Program-made: the position numbers and the translations under genes
Shown: one piece after another, positions 7,664-18,465 of the stretch
Layout: each line of letters opens with the position of its first letter
Position numbering within the stretch: the first letter of the stretch is position 1
Assembly: GCF_029211125.1 (NCBI RefSeq)
Contig: NZ_JARGEN010000017.1
Coordinates: 1-64,000 of the forward strand
Source: Curvibacter soli
GTDB taxonomy: Bacteria; Pseudomonadota; Gammaproteobacteria; Burkholderiales; Burkholderiaceae_C
Length of the DNA stretch: 64,000 bases
Reading direction: 5' to 3'
Notes under the pieces: model-generated
What the model was told of the DNA's origin: nothing
What the model saw: only the letters and a program-made list of their open reading frames with translations
The model's database searches: none

Positions 7664-9448
7664 TCACAGCCGGGCCCGCAGCCGCTTGACCGTTTCGCGC
7701 AGCGTTTCGTTGTCGGCGCCACGCTGCATGCCTTCTTTCCAGATTGCCGTGGCGCGGTGGTATTCGCCCATGGTCCACAGCACTTCACCCAGGTGCGCGG
7801 CGATTTCGGGGTCGGGGCGCGACTTGTAGGCGCCTTCGAGCAGGCGCAATGCCTCGTTGTTGTTGCCCATGCGGAACTCGGCCCACGCCAGGCTGTCGAC
7901 GATGAAGGGGTCGCCGGGCGCGTATTCGAGGGCCTTCTGGATGAGCTGCTTGGCTTCGGGCAGGCGCACGCCGCGGTCTGCGAGCGAATAGCCGAGGGCG
8001 TTGTAGGCGTTGTGGTAGTCGGGCTTGGCCGCGATCACGCGGCGCAGCAGTTGCTCCATGGCGTCGAGCCGATTGAGCTTTTCGGCGACCATGGCCTGGT
8101 CGTAGAGCAGATCGGGGTCGTCGGGCGTGGCCTTGGCGGCCTGCTCCAGCAGGTCGAAGGCAGCCTGGAACTGCCGCGCGTTGCGCAGCAGTTCCACCTC
8201 GGCCATGAGTTTGGCGCGCTGCTGCGCTGGCGTGTCAGCGGGTTGCCGCTGGATCAGCTTGCGCGCCTCGTCGAGCTTGCCTTGCGCGGCCAGCAGGGAT
8301 GCGCGCCGCACCTGGGCGCTGAATACGTCGTCGGCATTGTCGATCTTGTCGAGCCAGGATTGGGCCGCGGCGTAGTCCTTGCGCTTTTCGGCGATCTGCG
8401 CCAGCAGCAGGTAGGCTTGCGTCTTCGCGCGCGCATTGTCGGTGGGGGCGCCTTCAGACGGGTTGTCCAGACGCGCGAGGTACTGTTGCAGCGAGGCTTC
8501 GGCGCGGGCGTACTGCCCCTCTTGCAGCAGCAGCGAGCCTTGCACCAGCCATGCCTGCGCCAGTTCGGGCTTGTCCTGCGTGACGATCTGCAACTGGCGC
8601 GCCGCTTCGCTGTAGCGCTGGGCTTCCAGTAGCGCGCGGGCATAGGCCATGCGCACCTCGGGCAGCGGCTTGCCCGCCAGGTAGGCGAGTACGATGGCTT
8701 CGGCGTTGGGCTGGCGGTTTTCCATCAACTCCAGTGCCAGTATCGCTGCGCCTTCGTTGGCAGGATCGGCGGCTTGCGCATTGCGCGCTGCGGCGATGGT
8801 TCCGTCGTGATCGCTGGCCGCCAGGCGCATTCGGCCTATCGTGACCCATGCCGTGGATGCCAGCGCCGGGTCGCTGCGCGCCGCTGTCAGGGCGTCTTCC
8901 ACGATGGTGGCCGCCAGGGCCTTGTCGGCCACCCGCGCATACAGCGACGGGATGCCCTGCATGCTGGCAATCCTTCCCATTTCAGGGGCCAGCGAGAGTT
9001 CCGTGCGCAGGGGCTCCAGACTCTCCGCCACGCGGTTGAGCGCCACGAGGATCTGCAGCACGTAGCGGTTGGCCTCCTGCGAGCCGGGCAGGCTTTCCTT
9101 CCATGCCCGTGCCGCCGTCAGCGCTGCGTCGCCCGAGCGCGACTGCAGGGCAATGTCGGCGGCACGCTTGAAGAGTTCGGGGTCGCTGCTGCGGCGCGCA
9201 GCGTCGAGCATGAGGGCGAATCCCGCCCCCGGGTCGCTGCCTGCCGCGTTGAGCTCGCCCAATAGCACTTCGTAAAACAACTCCGCATCGCGCAGTGTGC
9301 TGTTGATGGAGCGTGGAATAGCTGGAGCAATGGTGGGCGCAGGGGCGCTGGGCGCGTCGCTCGTGGGGGTTTGGGCAAGCGCTGGAATGCCCGCCGCAAA
9401 GGCGGCCGCGGCCAGTAGAAAGACCGCGAAACGAGAGGACTGCGTCAT
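7664..9448 (-). CDS. periplasmic tetratricopeptide-repeat protein
   Basis: A 594-residue protein with a signal peptide ([26 protein letters not shown]), a Pro/Ala linker to about residue 45, and then helical TPR repeats to the end, the best ones being near the C-terminus ([62 protein letters not shown]). TPR arrays mediate protein-protein contacts. Its position immediately upstream of lolB is conserved in betaproteobacteria and hints at an envelope role, but the partner is unknown. A longer open frame upstream is antisense to mutM and was rejected; the start is the ATG 39 bp from mutM, with which it is divergent. Confidence 0.9.
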   Translation of the reverse strand: MTQSSRFAVFLLAAAAFAAGIPALAQTPTSDAPSAPAPTIAPAIPRSINSTLRDAELFYEVLLGELNAAGSDPGAGFALMLDAARRSSDPELFKRAADIALQSRSGDAALTAARAWKESLPGSQEANRYVLQILVALNRVAESLEPLRTELSLAPEMGRIASMQGIPSLYARVADKALAATIVEDALTAARSDPALASTAWVTIGRMRLAASDHDGTIAAARNAQAADPANEGAAILALELMENRQPNAEAIVLAYLAGKPLPEVRMAYARALLEAQRYSEAARQLQIVTQDKPELAQAWLVQGSLLLQEGQYARAEASLQQYLARLDNPSEGAPTDNARAKTQAYLLLAQIAEKRKDYAAAQSWLDKIDNADDVFSAQVRRASLLAAQGKLDEARKLIQRQPADTPAQQRAKLMAEVELLRNARQFQAAFDLLEQAAKATPDDPDLLYDQAMVAEKLNRLDAMEQLLRRVIAAKPDYHNAYNALGYSLADRGVRLPEAKQLIQKALEYAPGDPFIVDSLAWAEFRMGNNNEALRLLEGAYKSRPDPEIAAHLGEVLWTMGEYHRATAIWKEGMQRGADNETLRETVKRLRARL

Positions 9449-9487
9449 CAAACCATGATAATCCAAGGCCGTAAACTCCATGTATCC

Positions 9488-10303
9488 ATGCCCGAACTGC
9501 CCGAAGTAGAAGTCACCCGGCTGAGCTTTGCCGATCGCATCGCCGGGGCGCAGATCGAATCCGTGCGCATGGGCAAGCCGCTGCGCTGGCCCTTTGGGGG
9601 CGACCCTGCAGCACTCGTGGGCCGCAGCGTGCGGGCCGTGCGCCGGCGCGGCAAGTACCTGCTGCTCGATCTGGACGAAGGCATGCTGATTCTGCACCTG
9701 GGCATGTCGGGCAGCCTGGGCTTCGCTGCACAACTGCCCGCTGCGGGCCCGCACGACCATTTCGACATGGGTACTTCGCGCGGCATGCTGCGCCTCAACG
9801 ACCCACGCCGCTTCGGTGCCGTGGTGCTCACGGCGGGGGAATCCTACCCGGAGGCGCAAAAACTGCTGGGGCGGTTGGGCATGGAGCCGCTGTCGGACGG
9901 CTTTGACCCGCATGCCTTCCATGCGGGACTGCAGCAGCGGCGTGCGCCAATCAAGCAGGTACTGCTGGCTGGAGAGGTGGTCGTGGGTGTGGGCAACATC
10001 TATGCGTCCGAGGTATTGTTCCTGGCCGGCATCCATCCAGAAACGCCGGCTGCACGCATCGGTGCCGTGCGCGCGCAGCGCCTCTGCGGCGCCATTCGCG
10101 GCGTGCTGGCACGGGCGGTGAGCAGGGGCGGCAGCACGCTGCGCGATTTTTCCAACGCCCATGGCGAAAGCGGCTACTTCCAACTTGAAGCCAATGTATA
10201 CAACCGTGCCGGGCAGCCTTGCCGCACCTGCGCCACGCCGATACGCCTGCTGCGGCAGGGGCAGCGCTCCACGTATTTTTGTCCCCGCTGCCAGCATTTC
10301 TGA
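9488..10303 (+). CDS. mutM: formamidopyrimidine-DNA glycosylase
   Basis: This 271-residue bifunctional glycosylase/AP lyase removes 8-oxoguanine and formamidopyrimidines. The mature N-terminus PELPEVE supplies the catalytic proline and Glu; KYLLLDLD and the lysine-containing beta-hairpin follow. The helix-two-turn-helix ([12 protein letters not shown]) is intact. The C-terminal zinc finger uses Cys245, Cys248, Cys265 and Cys268. The start is fixed by the invariant Met-Pro-Glu. Together with mutY 2 kb downstream it makes up the GO repair system; the dynamin-like gene lies between them. Confidence 0.98.
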   Translation: MPELPEVEVTRLSFADRIAGAQIESVRMGKPLRWPFGGDPAALVGRSVRAVRRRGKYLLLDLDEGMLILHLGMSGSLGFAAQLPAAGPHDHFDMGTSRGMLRLNDPRRFGAVVLTAGESYPEAQKLLGRLGMEPLSDGFDPHAFHAGLQQRRAPIKQVLLAGEVVVGVGNIYASEVLFLAGIHPETPAARIGAVRAQRLCGAIRGVLARAVSRGGSTLRDFSNAHGESGYFQLEANVYNRAGQPCRTCATPIRLLRQGQRSTYFCPRCQHF

Positions 10304-10382
10304 AAACAAGGCGCATGGCGGGTCGGTGCTATATTCTTTGAGCTTTCCACCGCTGGATCCGACCAGCCATCCCAGGGGCACC

Positions 10383-12344
10383 GTGAGCATATCTTTCAAC
10401 GAGCAGTTCGACAGGCATGGCGCGTGGCGGCGCGAATTCGCGCTGCGGCTCAAGCTGCTGGACGATTGGCTGGCCAGCCACGACCTCATGGACGCCGCGG
10501 TGCAGGAGCGGCTGCAGCGGCTTGAAGAGCAGGTGCGCGCCGACAAGGTAACGGTCGCCTTCGTGGCCGAATTCTCGCGCGGCAAGTCCGAACTCATCAA
10601 TGCCCTGTTCTTCGCGGGCTATGGCCGCCGCATCATGCCGGCCAGTGCAGGGCGCACCACCATGTGCCCAACCGAACTGGGCTATGACGCCGCGTTGTCT
10701 CCAAGCCTGCGCCTGCTGCCCATCGAAACGCGCCTGCAGCCGCAAGGCCTGGCCGAATGGCGCTCCACCCCCGAGAAATGGGCGCACACGCCGCTGGACA
10801 TGCAGGACGCATCCCAGCTCGCCGCCGCCATGGAAAAAGTGGCGGAGGTGCGCAAGGTCACGAAGGCAGATGCCCAGGCGCTGGGTTTCTGGCACGACGA
10901 CATGCCCGACGAGAACCCCTTGCCGGATGCGCAGGGGCTGGTCGAAGTGCCGATGTGGCGCCATGCCGTCATCAATATTCCCCATCCGCTGCTCAAGCAG
11001 GGGCTGGTCATCCTGGACACGCCGGGCCTCAATGCGGTGGGTGCCGAGCCCGAGCTGACCGTCAATCTGATCCCCCAGGCCCACGCCGTGGTGTTCATCC
11101 TGGGAGCCGACACGGGCGTCACGCGCTCCGACCTGACCATCTGGCGCGAGCATCTCGTGGTGCCGAGCGGCAGCGAGGCGCGCCTGGTCGTGCTCAACAA
11201 GATCGACACGCTCTGGAACGCGCTCAACACTCCGGCCCAGGTGCAGGCGCAGGTGGAGCGCCAGCGCGCCACGTCGGCGGAGATGCTGGGCCTGCCGGTC
11301 GGCCAGGTCATAGCCGTGTCGGCGCAGAAGGGTTTGATCGCCAAGATCAACCACGACGACGCGCTGTTGAAGAGCAGTGGCTTGCCCGTGCTCGAGGACG
11401 TGCTCGGCAAGGGCATCATGGGGCAGCGTCAGGTGATATTGCGGGCTGCAGTATCCGCCGGCATCGCCAGCCTGCGGTCCGAAACGGCGCGCGTCATCAA
11501 CATCCGCCGCCGCGACCTCGATGACCAGATGCTTGAGCTGCGCAGCCTGCGCGGCAAGAATGCTGCAGTCATCGGCGCCATGCGTTCGCGCATCGAACAG
11601 GAGCAGCGCGAGTTCGACCAGAGTACGTCCAAGATACACGCCGTGCGCGCCGTGCACATCAAGCTGCTGCGCGAGGTGTTCCAAATGCTGGGCGGCCCCG
11701 CCATCAAGAGCGAGATGGCCGAACTGACGCAGATGCTGCAGCAGCGCGGGCTGAAGCTCGGCGTGCGCAAGGCGTATGTGCAGACCTTCGAGCGGCTACG
11801 CGCCATCCTGGAGCGCGCGGGCAGCGCGGGCATCGAGATCCATGCCATGCTGGGTGCGACCTTCCGCCAGCTCAATGCCGAATACGGGTTCTCGCTGCAG
11901 CCGCCGGGCGAGCCGGAACTGGCGCGCTTTACCGATGATCTGGCACGCATCGAGCAAGGGCATATGCAGTACCTGGGCGTCACCAATGCGCTCAAGCTCG
12001 CGCAGCCAGAATTCGCGCAGCGGCTCGTGCGTGCGCTGGCAACGCGGCTGCGTACGGTGTTCGAATCGGCAGCCAACGAGCTGGAGATCTGGAGCAAGTC
12101 CGCCACCGCGCAGCTCGATGCGCAACTGCGCGAGCGCAGGCGCAGCTTCGCGCGCCGCATCGAGGCGATCGACCGCATCCAGCATGCGGCCAATGGGCTG
12201 GCCGAGCGCATCGAAGAAATCGAGTCGCAGGAGCAGGCCCTGGCCGACCTCGAGTCCCGTCTGCAGGAACTGACCGGGCAGTTGCTCGCGCCGCCCGCGG
12301 CGGATGCAGCGCCGCCTGCGGTGGGCAGCCTGCAGCCGGCATGA
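10383..12344 (+). CDS. dynamin-like GTPase family protein
   Basis: A 653-residue large GTPase. The P-loop is AEFSRGKS (residues 62-69), preceded by hydrophobic VTVAFV; the usual first glycine of GxxxxGKS is Ala62. G3 is DTPGLN from residue 212 and G4 is NKID from residue 272. Residues from about 380 to 640 are almost entirely helical with long coiled-coil segments (EIESQEQALADLESRLQEL), as in bacterial dynamin-like proteins that act at membranes. The start is GTG preceded by AGGGG; no upstream ATG has a ribosome site. The stop overlaps the mutY start (ATGA), so the two are translationally coupled. The role is not established. Confidence 0.8.
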   Translation: MSISFNEQFDRHGAWRREFALRLKLLDDWLASHDLMDAAVQERLQRLEEQVRADKVTVAFVAEFSRGKSELINALFFAGYGRRIMPASAGRTTMCPTELGYDAALSPSLRLLPIETRLQPQGLAEWRSTPEKWAHTPLDMQDASQLAAAMEKVAEVRKVTKADAQALGFWHDDMPDENPLPDAQGLVEVPMWRHAVINIPHPLLKQGLVILDTPGLNAVGAEPELTVNLIPQAHAVVFILGADTGVTRSDLTIWREHLVVPSGSEARLVVLNKIDTLWNALNTPAQVQAQVERQRATSAEMLGLPVGQVIAVSAQKGLIAKINHDDALLKSSGLPVLEDVLGKGIMGQRQVILRAAVSAGIASLRSETARVINIRRRDLDDQMLELRSLRGKNAAVIGAMRSRIEQEQREFDQSTSKIHAVRAVHIKLLREVFQMLGGPAIKSEMAELTQMLQQRGLKLGVRKAYVQTFERLRAILERAGSAGIEIHAMLGATFRQLNAEYGFSLQPPGEPELARFTDDLARIEQGHMQYLGVTNALKLAQPEFAQRLVRALATRLRTVFESAANELEIWSKSATAQLDAQLRERRRSFARRIEAIDRIQHAANGLAERIEEIESQEQALADLESRLQELTGQLLAPPAADAAPPAVGSLQPA

Positions 12345-13384
12345 TGCAACAGTACGAGAGTTTCGCCGACGCCGTGGTGCGCTGGCAAGCGGCGCATGGC
12401 CGCAATGGCCTGCCCTGGCAGCAGACGCGCGACCCCTACTGCGTCTGGCTGTCGGAGATCATGCTGCAGCAGACGCAGGTGGCGACCGTGCTGGCATATT
12501 TCCCGCGTTTCGTCGCGCGATTTCCGGATGTGCATACACTGGCCGCTGCCTCGGGCGACGAGGTGCTGGGTCTCTGGAGCGGCCTGGGCTACTACAGCCG
12601 CGCCCGCAACCTGCACCGCTGCGCCCAGCGCATCGTGGCCGAGCACGGCGGGCAATTTCCCCTCACTGCTGAAGCATTGCAGACACTGCCCGGCATAGGC
12701 CGCTCGACCGCCGCGGCCATCGCGGCGTTCTGCTTTGGCGAGCGCGCGGCGATTTTGGACGCCAACGTCAAGCGCGTGCTGACGCGGATGCTGGGCTTCG
12801 ACGCCGATCTGGCCGATGCTCGCAACGAGCGCTTGCTGTGGGCGCACGCCACGGACCTGCTGCCCGCCACGCAACTGGCTGACGCCATGCCGCGCTACAC
12901 GCAGGGCCTCATGGATCTGGGCGCCACCGTCTGCCTGCCGCGCAAGCCTGCCTGCCTGCTGTGCCCCGTGCGCGAGCGTTGCACGGCGCATCGCCAGGGG
13001 CAGCCCGAACGCTACCCCGTCAAGACCCGCAAACTGCGCCGCAGCAGCGAAGCATGGTGGATGCTGCTGGTGCGCGATGCCGGTGGGCGGGTGTGGCTGG
13101 AGCGGCGTCCGTCGGCAGGCATCTGGGCGGGCCTGCACTGCCTGCCGACGGCCACGGGTATCGATGCCTGGCGCGGCTCGGCGTTGGGGAACGACGCATC
13201 GCAATGGCGCGAGCTGCCAGCATTCGTGCACGTGCTGACCCACAAGGACCTGCACCTGCACCCCGTGCTGGTCGACGGCGTGGCACCGCATGCCCTGGGA
13301 GGGCAGGGCGACTGGTTCAGCCCGGACCAGTGGCAGGCGCTGGGTCTGCCGGCGCCAGTGCGCCGACTGCTGCAGTCGGCGTGA
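12341..13384 (+). CDS. mutY: A/G-specific adenine glycosylase
   Basis: This 347-residue enzyme removes adenine opposite 8-oxoguanine. Catalytic Glu39 ([11 protein letters not shown]) and Asp140 ([10 protein letters not shown]), the helix-hairpin-helix LPGIG (116-120) and the iron-sulfur ligands Cys198, Cys205, Cys208 and Cys214 (C-x6-C-x2-C-x5-C) are all present. The C-terminal NUDIX-like 8-oxoG-recognition domain begins near residue 235 ([13 protein letters not shown]) and includes [14 protein letters not shown]. Two consecutive ATG codons open the frame and overlap the dynamin-like gene stop. The last 68 bp overlap the 3' end of rapZ on the other strand. Confidence 0.98.
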   Translation: MMQQYESFADAVVRWQAAHGRNGLPWQQTRDPYCVWLSEIMLQQTQVATVLAYFPRFVARFPDVHTLAAASGDEVLGLWSGLGYYSRARNLHRCAQRIVAEHGGQFPLTAEALQTLPGIGRSTAAAIAAFCFGERAAILDANVKRVLTRMLGFDADLADARNERLLWAHATDLLPATQLADAMPRYTQGLMDLGATVCLPRKPACLLCPVRERCTAHRQGQPERYPVKTRKLRRSSEAWWMLLVRDAGGRVWLERRPSAGIWAGLHCLPTATGIDAWRGSALGNDASQWRELPAFVHVLTHKDLHLHPVLVDGVAPHALGGQGDWFSPDQWQALGLPAPVRRLLQSA

Positions 13385-14267
13385 AGGTCTGCGCGGACGG
13401 ATTGTTGTCCAGTTCGCGGTGGCGCTTGAGCGTCACCCAGCGCGTGCCGAAGTGCGCTGCCAGGCGCTCGACCAGGTAGACCGAACGGTGCTGCCCGCCC
13501 GTGCAGCCGATGGCCACGGTGACATAGCTGCGGTGGTCGCGCGCCAGCGGCTCCAGCCAGTGGCCGAGAAACTGTTCGATGTGCGCGGCCATGTGCTCCA
13601 CCGCCTCGTGCCCGGCCAGGAATGCGGCCACGGGCGCGTCCTTGCCCGTGAGCGGACGCAGCGCTGGCTCGTAGTGCGGGTTGGGCAGCATGCGCACGTC
13701 GAAGACGAAATCCGCATCCACCGGAATGCCGCGCTTGAACGCGAAAGACTCGAACACCAGCGTCAGGTGGCTCGCGGGCACGGAGAGCAGATCTTTCACA
13801 TAGCTTTGCAGCTGCGCGGTGCGCATCAGGCTGGTGTCGAGGACGTGGGCCTGGTCGCGCAGGTCCGACAGCAGCTCGCGTTCCAGCTCGATGGCCTGCA
13901 CCAGCGCGCGCTGGCGGTCCGTGATGTCGGCGCTGGAGAGCGGGTGGCGCCGGCGCGTTTCCGAATAGCGGCGCACCAGCGTGTCGGTCGTGGCGTCTAG
14001 GAACAGCGGCCGGATGCGTACGCCCTGGCTGCGCAGCGCGCCCAACTGCTGCGGCACCAGTGGCAGTGAAGTGGCGCTGCGCACGTCCACCGCGATGGCG
14101 ACCCGGCCCGCCGCCTGGCTTTGCTGCAGGGCGACGAACTGCAGCAGCAGCTCGGGTGGCAGGTTGTCCACGCAGTAGTAGCCCGCGTCCTCCAGCGCAT
14201 GCAGCGCCACCGACTTGCCCGAACCCGACATGCCGGTGATGAGCACGATGTCCAGTGCCATGCTCAT
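13317..14267 (-). CDS. rapZ: RNase adapter / nucleotide-binding protein RapZ (YvcJ family)
   Basis: A 316-residue P-loop protein. Walker A GMSGSGKS is at residues 12-19; the C-terminal domain carries the family motifs [16 protein letters not shown] and the Arg/His-rich strand. In E. coli RapZ controls glucosamine-6-phosphate synthase by guiding RNase E to the small RNA GlmZ; in other bacteria it hydrolyses nucleotides. A Pro/Ala tail follows the conserved domain. Its ATG overlaps the recN stop (ATGA), and its 3' end overlaps mutY by 68 bp tail to tail. Confidence 0.95.
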   Translation of the reverse strand: MSMALDIVLITGMSGSGKSVALHALEDAGYYCVDNLPPELLLQFVALQQSQAAGRVAIAVDVRSATSLPLVPQQLGALRSQGVRIRPLFLDATTDTLVRRYSETRRRHPLSSADITDRQRALVQAIELERELLSDLRDQAHVLDTSLMRTAQLQSYVKDLLSVPASHLTLVFESFAFKRGIPVDADFVFDVRMLPNPHYEPALRPLTGKDAPVAAFLAGHEAVEHMAAHIEQFLGHWLEPLARDHRSYVTVAIGCTGGQHRSVYLVERLAAHFGTRWVTLKRHRELDNNPSAQTFTPTAAVGALAPADPAPATGPG

Positions 14268-15916
14268 GCGTCCTTCGGCGCCAGCATCTCGCGTGCATGC
14301 GCCAGCGTGGTGCCCGACAGCCGCTCGCCGCCCAGCATGCGCGCGACCTCCGCAACGCGCTGTTCGCCGACTACGGCGTGCACCGTGCTGGTCGTCGCGG
14401 CTGCGTTGCGCTGCTTGGCTACCACGAGGTGATGGTCCGCGTAGGCCGCCACTTGCGGCAGATGCGTGACCGCCAGCACCTGCCGGTCGCGGCCCAGTTG
14501 CTTCATGAGCCGACCCACGGTTTCCGCCACCGCACCGCCGACGCCGGCATCCACTTCGTCGAAGATCAGGGTCTGTGCCGTGCCCAGTTCGCTGGTCGTG
14601 ACGGCGATGGCCAGGGCGATGCGCGACAGCTCGCCGCCCGAGGCCACCTTGCCCACGGGTCGCGGACTGGCGCCCGGATGGGCGGCCACGAGGAAGGCGA
14701 CATCTTCGAGCCCGCTAGCCGATGGCGCGGGAAGCGGCTCCAGCACAACCTCGAACCGCCCGCCCTGCATGCCCAGCCCCTGCATGGCCTGCGTGATGGC
14801 GTGTGACAGCCTGGGCGCGGCCTGGGCGCGGCCTTGTGACAGGGCGTGGGCCGCTTTCTGGTAGCGCTGCGCTGCGACGGCTTCGGCGGCCTCCAGCGCC
14901 TGCAGGTCGGAGGCACTGTCGAGGCGCTGCAGTTCCTGCTGCCAGCCTGCCAGCAGCGCGGGCAACTCGTCGGGTGTGCGTTTGTAGCGGCGCGCCAGCG
15001 ACATCCATTGCGCCACCCGCTCGTCGAGCTCGGCCAAGGCCTGAGGATCGACATCGGCGCGCCGCAGGTAGGCGTGCAGCGAGTGCGCCGCGTCCTCGGC
15101 CTGGGCCAGGCTCGATGCGATGACATCGGCCAGCGCCGCGAATTCAGGTTCCAGGTGCTGTTGCCCCTGCAGTGCCGCATGGGCGCGGGCGAGTGCTGCC
15201 GTGGCCCCGGCATCGTCGTCTTCCAGCGCCGCGGCGGCCTGCTGGCTGGCGTCGATGAGCGCCTGCGCGTGCGACAGCCGGGTATGGCGCGCGTTGAGTT
15301 CGTTCCATTCGTGCGCGCCGGGCGCGAGTTTGTCGACTTCCGCGATCTGCCATTGCAGCCGCTCGCGTTCGCGCAGCAGGCTGTCCTGGGCCTGGCGGGC
15401 CTGCTCCAGCGCCTTTTGCGCGCCGCGCCAGTCCTGCCAGCGCAGGCCCACGTCCTTGGCCGACAAGCCCGCATAGGCGTCGAGCAGCCCGCGCACCGCG
15501 TCGGCGCGCGTCAGGCTCTGCCAGGCATGCTGGCCGTGGATGTCGAGCAACTGCTCGCCCAGCGTGCGCAACTGCGCCGCAGTGGCGGCGCTGCCGTTGA
15601 TCCAGGCGCGGCTCTTGCCGTGGCTATCCACCGTGCGGCGCAGCAGCAGCGATTCGGAGGCTTCGAAGCCGGCCTCGTCGAGCCATGCGTGCAGCGCGCC
15701 TGGACAGTCGAACTCGGCGCTCATGTCGGCGCGCGGCGCGCCTTCGCGCACCACGCCCGCGTCGGCGCGCGCGCCCAGCATGGTCTGCAGCGCATCGACG
15801 AGGATGGATTTGCCGGCGCCGGTCTCGCCGGTCAGCACCGTGAAGCCGGCGGCAAGGTCGAGGTCGAGCGTCTGCACGATCACGAAGTCGCGCAGCGCAA
15901 TGCGCCGCAGGGCCAT
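14264..15916 (-). CDS. recN: DNA repair protein RecN
   Basis: This 550-residue SMC-like ATPase acts in double-strand break repair. Walker A GETGAGKS is at residues 30-37, the ABC signature ASGGELSRI and Walker [14 protein letters not shown] lie near residues 435-470, and the middle is a long coiled coil interrupted by a short hinge. The C-terminal H-loop region [17 protein letters not shown] is intact. The gene follows nadK by two bases and overlaps rapZ by four, giving a nadK-recN-rapZ unit. No LexA box is visible upstream of nadK. Confidence 0.97.
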   Translation of the reverse strand: MALRRIALRDFVIVQTLDLDLAAGFTVLTGETGAGKSILVDALQTMLGARADAGVVREGAPRADMSAEFDCPGALHAWLDEAGFEASESLLLRRTVDSHGKSRAWINGSAATAAQLRTLGEQLLDIHGQHAWQSLTRADAVRGLLDAYAGLSAKDVGLRWQDWRGAQKALEQARQAQDSLLRERERLQWQIAEVDKLAPGAHEWNELNARHTRLSHAQALIDASQQAAAALEDDDAGATAALARAHAALQGQQHLEPEFAALADVIASSLAQAEDAAHSLHAYLRRADVDPQALAELDERVAQWMSLARRYKRTPDELPALLAGWQQELQRLDSASDLQALEAAEAVAAQRYQKAAHALSQGRAQAAPRLSHAITQAMQGLGMQGGRFEVVLEPLPAPSASGLEDVAFLVAAHPGASPRPVGKVASGGELSRIALAIAVTTSELGTAQTLIFDEVDAGVGGAVAETVGRLMKQLGRDRQVLAVTHLPQVAAYADHHLVVAKQRNAAATTSTVHAVVGEQRVAEVARMLGGERLSGTTLAHAREMLAPKDA

Positions 15917-15918
15917 CG

Positions 15919-16815
15919 TCAGCAGCCTCCCTCGTTCCAGTGCAGTTTCTTGCGCAGCGTGTCGAAGTAGCTCCATCCGCGCGGATGCAGGAAGCGCACG
16001 TGATGCTGTGAGCGCCGCACCGTGATGCGGTCGCCGCGCAGCAGCGAGGCGAGCGACTGCATGTCGAAATTGGCGCTTACGTCGCGGCCCCCGGCGATCT
16101 CGATCGCGACTTCGGTCGCGTCGGGCAGCACGATCGGGCGGTTGGACAGCGTGTGTGGTGCGATCGGCGCCAGCACCCAGCCCGGCACCGACGGGTGCAG
16201 TAGCGGCCCGCCCGCCGACAGCGCATAGGCAGTGGAGCCCGTGGGCGTGGCGATGATGAGCCCGTCGGCGCGCTGGTTGGAGACGAAGCGCCCGTCCACC
16301 TCCACGCGCAACTCCACCATGCCCGAGGTGCCGCCGCGGTTGACCACCACGTCGTTCATCGCCAGCGCGTCGAACACGCATCCACCCTCGCGCATGACGC
16401 GCGCATGCATCAGGCTGCGTTGGTCTTCCTCGTATTCGCCGCGCAGCATGGGAGCCAGCGCGTCGCGGTAATTCTCGATCGGAATGTCGGTGACGAACCC
16501 CAAACGCCCCTGGTTGATGCCTATCAGCGGCACGCCGCGATGCGCCAGTTGGCGTCCGATGCCGAGCATGGTGCCGTCGCCACCCACCACCAGGCCCAGG
16601 TCGCATTGCGCGCCGATGGCCTCCACGTCGAGCGCCTCGTATGCGGTCAGGCCCGTATTGGCGGCGGTGTTGGCTTCCAGCGCCACCTCGCAGCCCTCGC
16701 GCGACAGGAAGCCCGCGATATCCTCCAGCACGGCGCGCGATGTGGCGGCCAGCGCGCCCGCCACGGGCGTCTGGTACTTACCGATCAGGGCCACGTGCCG
16801 GAATTTGGACTTCAT
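15919..16815 (-). CDS. nadK: NAD kinase
   Basis: This 298-residue kinase makes NADP from NAD. The signature GGDGT is at residues 78-82 with catalytic Asp80, followed by GINQGRLGF, the substrate motif LAMNDVV and the glycine-rich [16 protein letters not shown]. It heads the nadK-recN-rapZ operon and is divergent from hrcA with only 27 bp between start codons. That gene pair is conserved in betaproteobacteria, and the promoters must overlap the two coding starts or lie within them. Confidence 0.97.
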   Translation of the reverse strand: MKSKFRHVALIGKYQTPVAGALAATSRAVLEDIAGFLSREGCEVALEANTAANTGLTAYEALDVEAIGAQCDLGLVVGGDGTMLGIGRQLAHRGVPLIGINQGRLGFVTDIPIENYRDALAPMLRGEYEEDQRSLMHARVMREGGCVFDALAMNDVVVNRGGTSGMVELRVEVDGRFVSNQRADGLIIATPTGSTAYALSAGGPLLHPSVPGWVLAPIAPHTLSNRPIVLPDATEVAIEIAGGRDVSANFDMQSLASLLRGDRITVRRSQHHVRFLHPRGWSYFDTLRKKLHWNEGGC

Positions 16816-16842
16816 GGCGAAATTACATCATTAAAATCAGGC

Positions 16843-17847
16843 ATGCTCGATGACCGTGCCAAGTTGTTGCTCAAAGCGCTTGTCGAGCGCTACATTGCCG
16901 ATGGGCAGCCGGTCGGCTCGCGCACGCTGTCGCGCGCCTCGGGGCTGGAGCTTTCGCCGGCCACCATCCGAAATGTCATGTCCGATCTGGAGGAACTGGG
17001 ACTGATCGCCAGCCCGCACACCTCCGCCGGGCGCGTGCCCACGGCGCGCGGCTACCGGCTGTTCGTGGATACCATGCTCACCGTGCAGCGCGAGCGGCTT
17101 AGTGCGCCCGAGATCGCGCCAGAGCAGCCCCAGCGCGTCATCGCCAACGCGGCCCACCTGCTGTCGAGCCTGTCGCAGTTCGTCGGCGTGGTGATGGCGC
17201 CGCGCCGCACCTCGGTGTTCCGCCACATCGAGTTCATGCGGCTGTCGGAGCGGCGCCTGCTGGTCATCATCGTCTCGCCTGACGGCGACGTGCAGAACCG
17301 CGTGATCTTCACCGAGGCCGACTACACCCAGCAGCAACTGGTGGAGGCGGCGAACTTCCTGAACGCGCATTACGCGGGCCTGGCGATCGAGCAGGTGCGC
17401 GAGCGCCTGAAGGCCGAACTCGATACGCTGCGCGGCGAGATCGCGGCACTGATGCAGGCGGCGGTCAACGCCAGCTCCGAGGCATTGGACGAAGCGCGCG
17501 CCGAAGTGGTGATCGCCGGCGAACGCAACCTGCTGGCGGTCAGCGATTTCTCGGGCAGCATGGGCAACCTGCGCCGTGCGTTCGAACTATTCGAGCAGAA
17601 GACCCAGATCATGCGCCTGCTCGACATCTCCAGCCAGGCCGAGGGCGTGCGCATCTTCATCGGCGGCGAAAGCAAGGTCGTGCCGTTCGAGGATCTGTCG
17701 GTGGTCAGCGCGCCGTATGAAGTGGACGGCCAGGTGGTCGGCACCCTGGGCGTGATAGGCCCCACGCGCATGCCGTACGACCGCATGATCCAGATAGTGG
17801 ACATCACCGCCAAGTTGGTCAGCAACGCGCTGAGCCACCAAAAATAG
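16843..17847 (+). CDS. hrcA: heat-inducible transcription repressor HrcA
   Basis: This 334-residue repressor of heat-shock operons acts through CIRCE elements in other bacteria. The N-terminal winged helix covers residues 1-75 ([57 protein letters not shown]), and the GAF-like dimerisation domain follows, ending [21 protein letters not shown]. The start is the ATG at [14 protein letters not shown]; upstream in-frame sequence is antisense to nadK. I saw no CIRCE inverted repeat in front of clpB or elsewhere in the window, so its targets lie outside. Confidence 0.97.
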   Translation: MLDDRAKLLLKALVERYIADGQPVGSRTLSRASGLELSPATIRNVMSDLEELGLIASPHTSAGRVPTARGYRLFVDTMLTVQRERLSAPEIAPEQPQRVIANAAHLLSSLSQFVGVVMAPRRTSVFRHIEFMRLSERRLLVIIVSPDGDVQNRVIFTEADYTQQQLVEAANFLNAHYAGLAIEQVRERLKAELDTLRGEIAALMQAAVNASSEALDEARAEVVIAGERNLLAVSDFSGSMGNLRRAFELFEQKTQIMRLLDISSQAEGVRIFIGGESKVVPFEDLSVVSAPYEVDGQVVGTLGVIGPTRMPYDRMIQIVDITAKLVSNALSHQK

Positions 17848-17884
17848 GCGTCGGGGGGCGGTGGAAAGACGGCAACGGCGGAAG

Positions 17885-17963
<79 letters not shown>

Positions 17964-18056
17964 ACGCAGACCGCGATTCTACGGGCTGGCCACGTGGCGC
18001 TGCTGGGACTCTGTTGCAGAAATCGCCAGTGTGCGAGTTGATACGCTTGAGAGATG

Positions 18057-18232
18057 TAATGGTGGCTACGCGATGCCGGCGTGTACGAGGAAGACTGATC
18101 GCTGCTGTTGGGGCACGCTGTCAATGGGATGGCCCAACACTATGCGACCGCCACTATCGGCCGCTTGGTAGATGCGGCCAACCGCGCGCTGACGACGCGG
18201 GATCGGACAACGTTGCTCAAGGTGGTCAATGG
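18057..18232 (+). pseudogene. C-terminal remnant of a phage-type tyrosine integrase
   Basis: In one frame the sequence reads WWLRDAGVYEED, then an in-frame TGA at 18096-18098, then SLLLGHAVNGMAQHYATATI and on through LVDAANRALTTRDRTTLLKVVNG to a stop at 18230-18232. The block LLGHAVNGMAQHY is the last catalytic motif of tyrosine recombinases, with the nucleophilic Tyr in HYA. The TGA probably replaced CGA (Arg). The rest of the gene is missing. It lies between two tRNA genes, the usual target of such integrases. Nothing else recognisable is present from 17964 to 18322. Confidence 0.75.
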
Positions 18233-18322
18233 CTGAGGAGAAGGTCAGGGGCGGAAGGCTTCGAAGAAAGTCACGCAAAAACTCACGCAGCAGCGTGATA
18301 CGGGCACCGAGGCCAGGAAACG

Positions 18323-18354
18323 AAAAAGCCCTGCAAATCATAGACTTGCAGGGC
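18323..18354 (-). terminator. intrinsic terminator of tRNA-Arg
   Basis: GCCCTGCAA and TTGCAGGGC (18328-18336 and 18346-18354) form a perfect 9-bp stem with a 9-base loop, followed on the minus strand by TTTTT (18323-18327). It begins 9 bp beyond the CCA end of tRNA-Arg. Confidence 0.85.
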
Positions 18355-18362
18355 ATTCCGTT

Positions 18363-18439
18363 TGGTGCGGCTGGCAGGAATCGAACCCACGACCCCTTGG
18401 TTCGTAGCCAAGTACTCTATCCAGCTGAGCTACAGCCGC
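18363..18439 (-). tRNA. tRNA-Arg(ACG)
   Basis: A 77-nt cloverleaf with encoded CCA (18363-18365). Acceptor GCGGCTG pairs with CAGCCGC; the anticodon stem CTTGG/CCAAG encloses CTACGAA, so the anticodon is ACG, read as inosine-CG. The T arm reads GGTTCGATTCC. It is flanked by the integrase relic, so its 3' part may have been an attachment site. Confidence 0.97.
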
Positions 18440-18465
18440 TAAGCAATAAATTATAGCACCATATT

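Noticed and set aside
16816-16842. CIRCE element between nadK and hrcA
   Set aside because: The 27-bp gap has no 9-bp inverted repeat with a 9-bp spacer.
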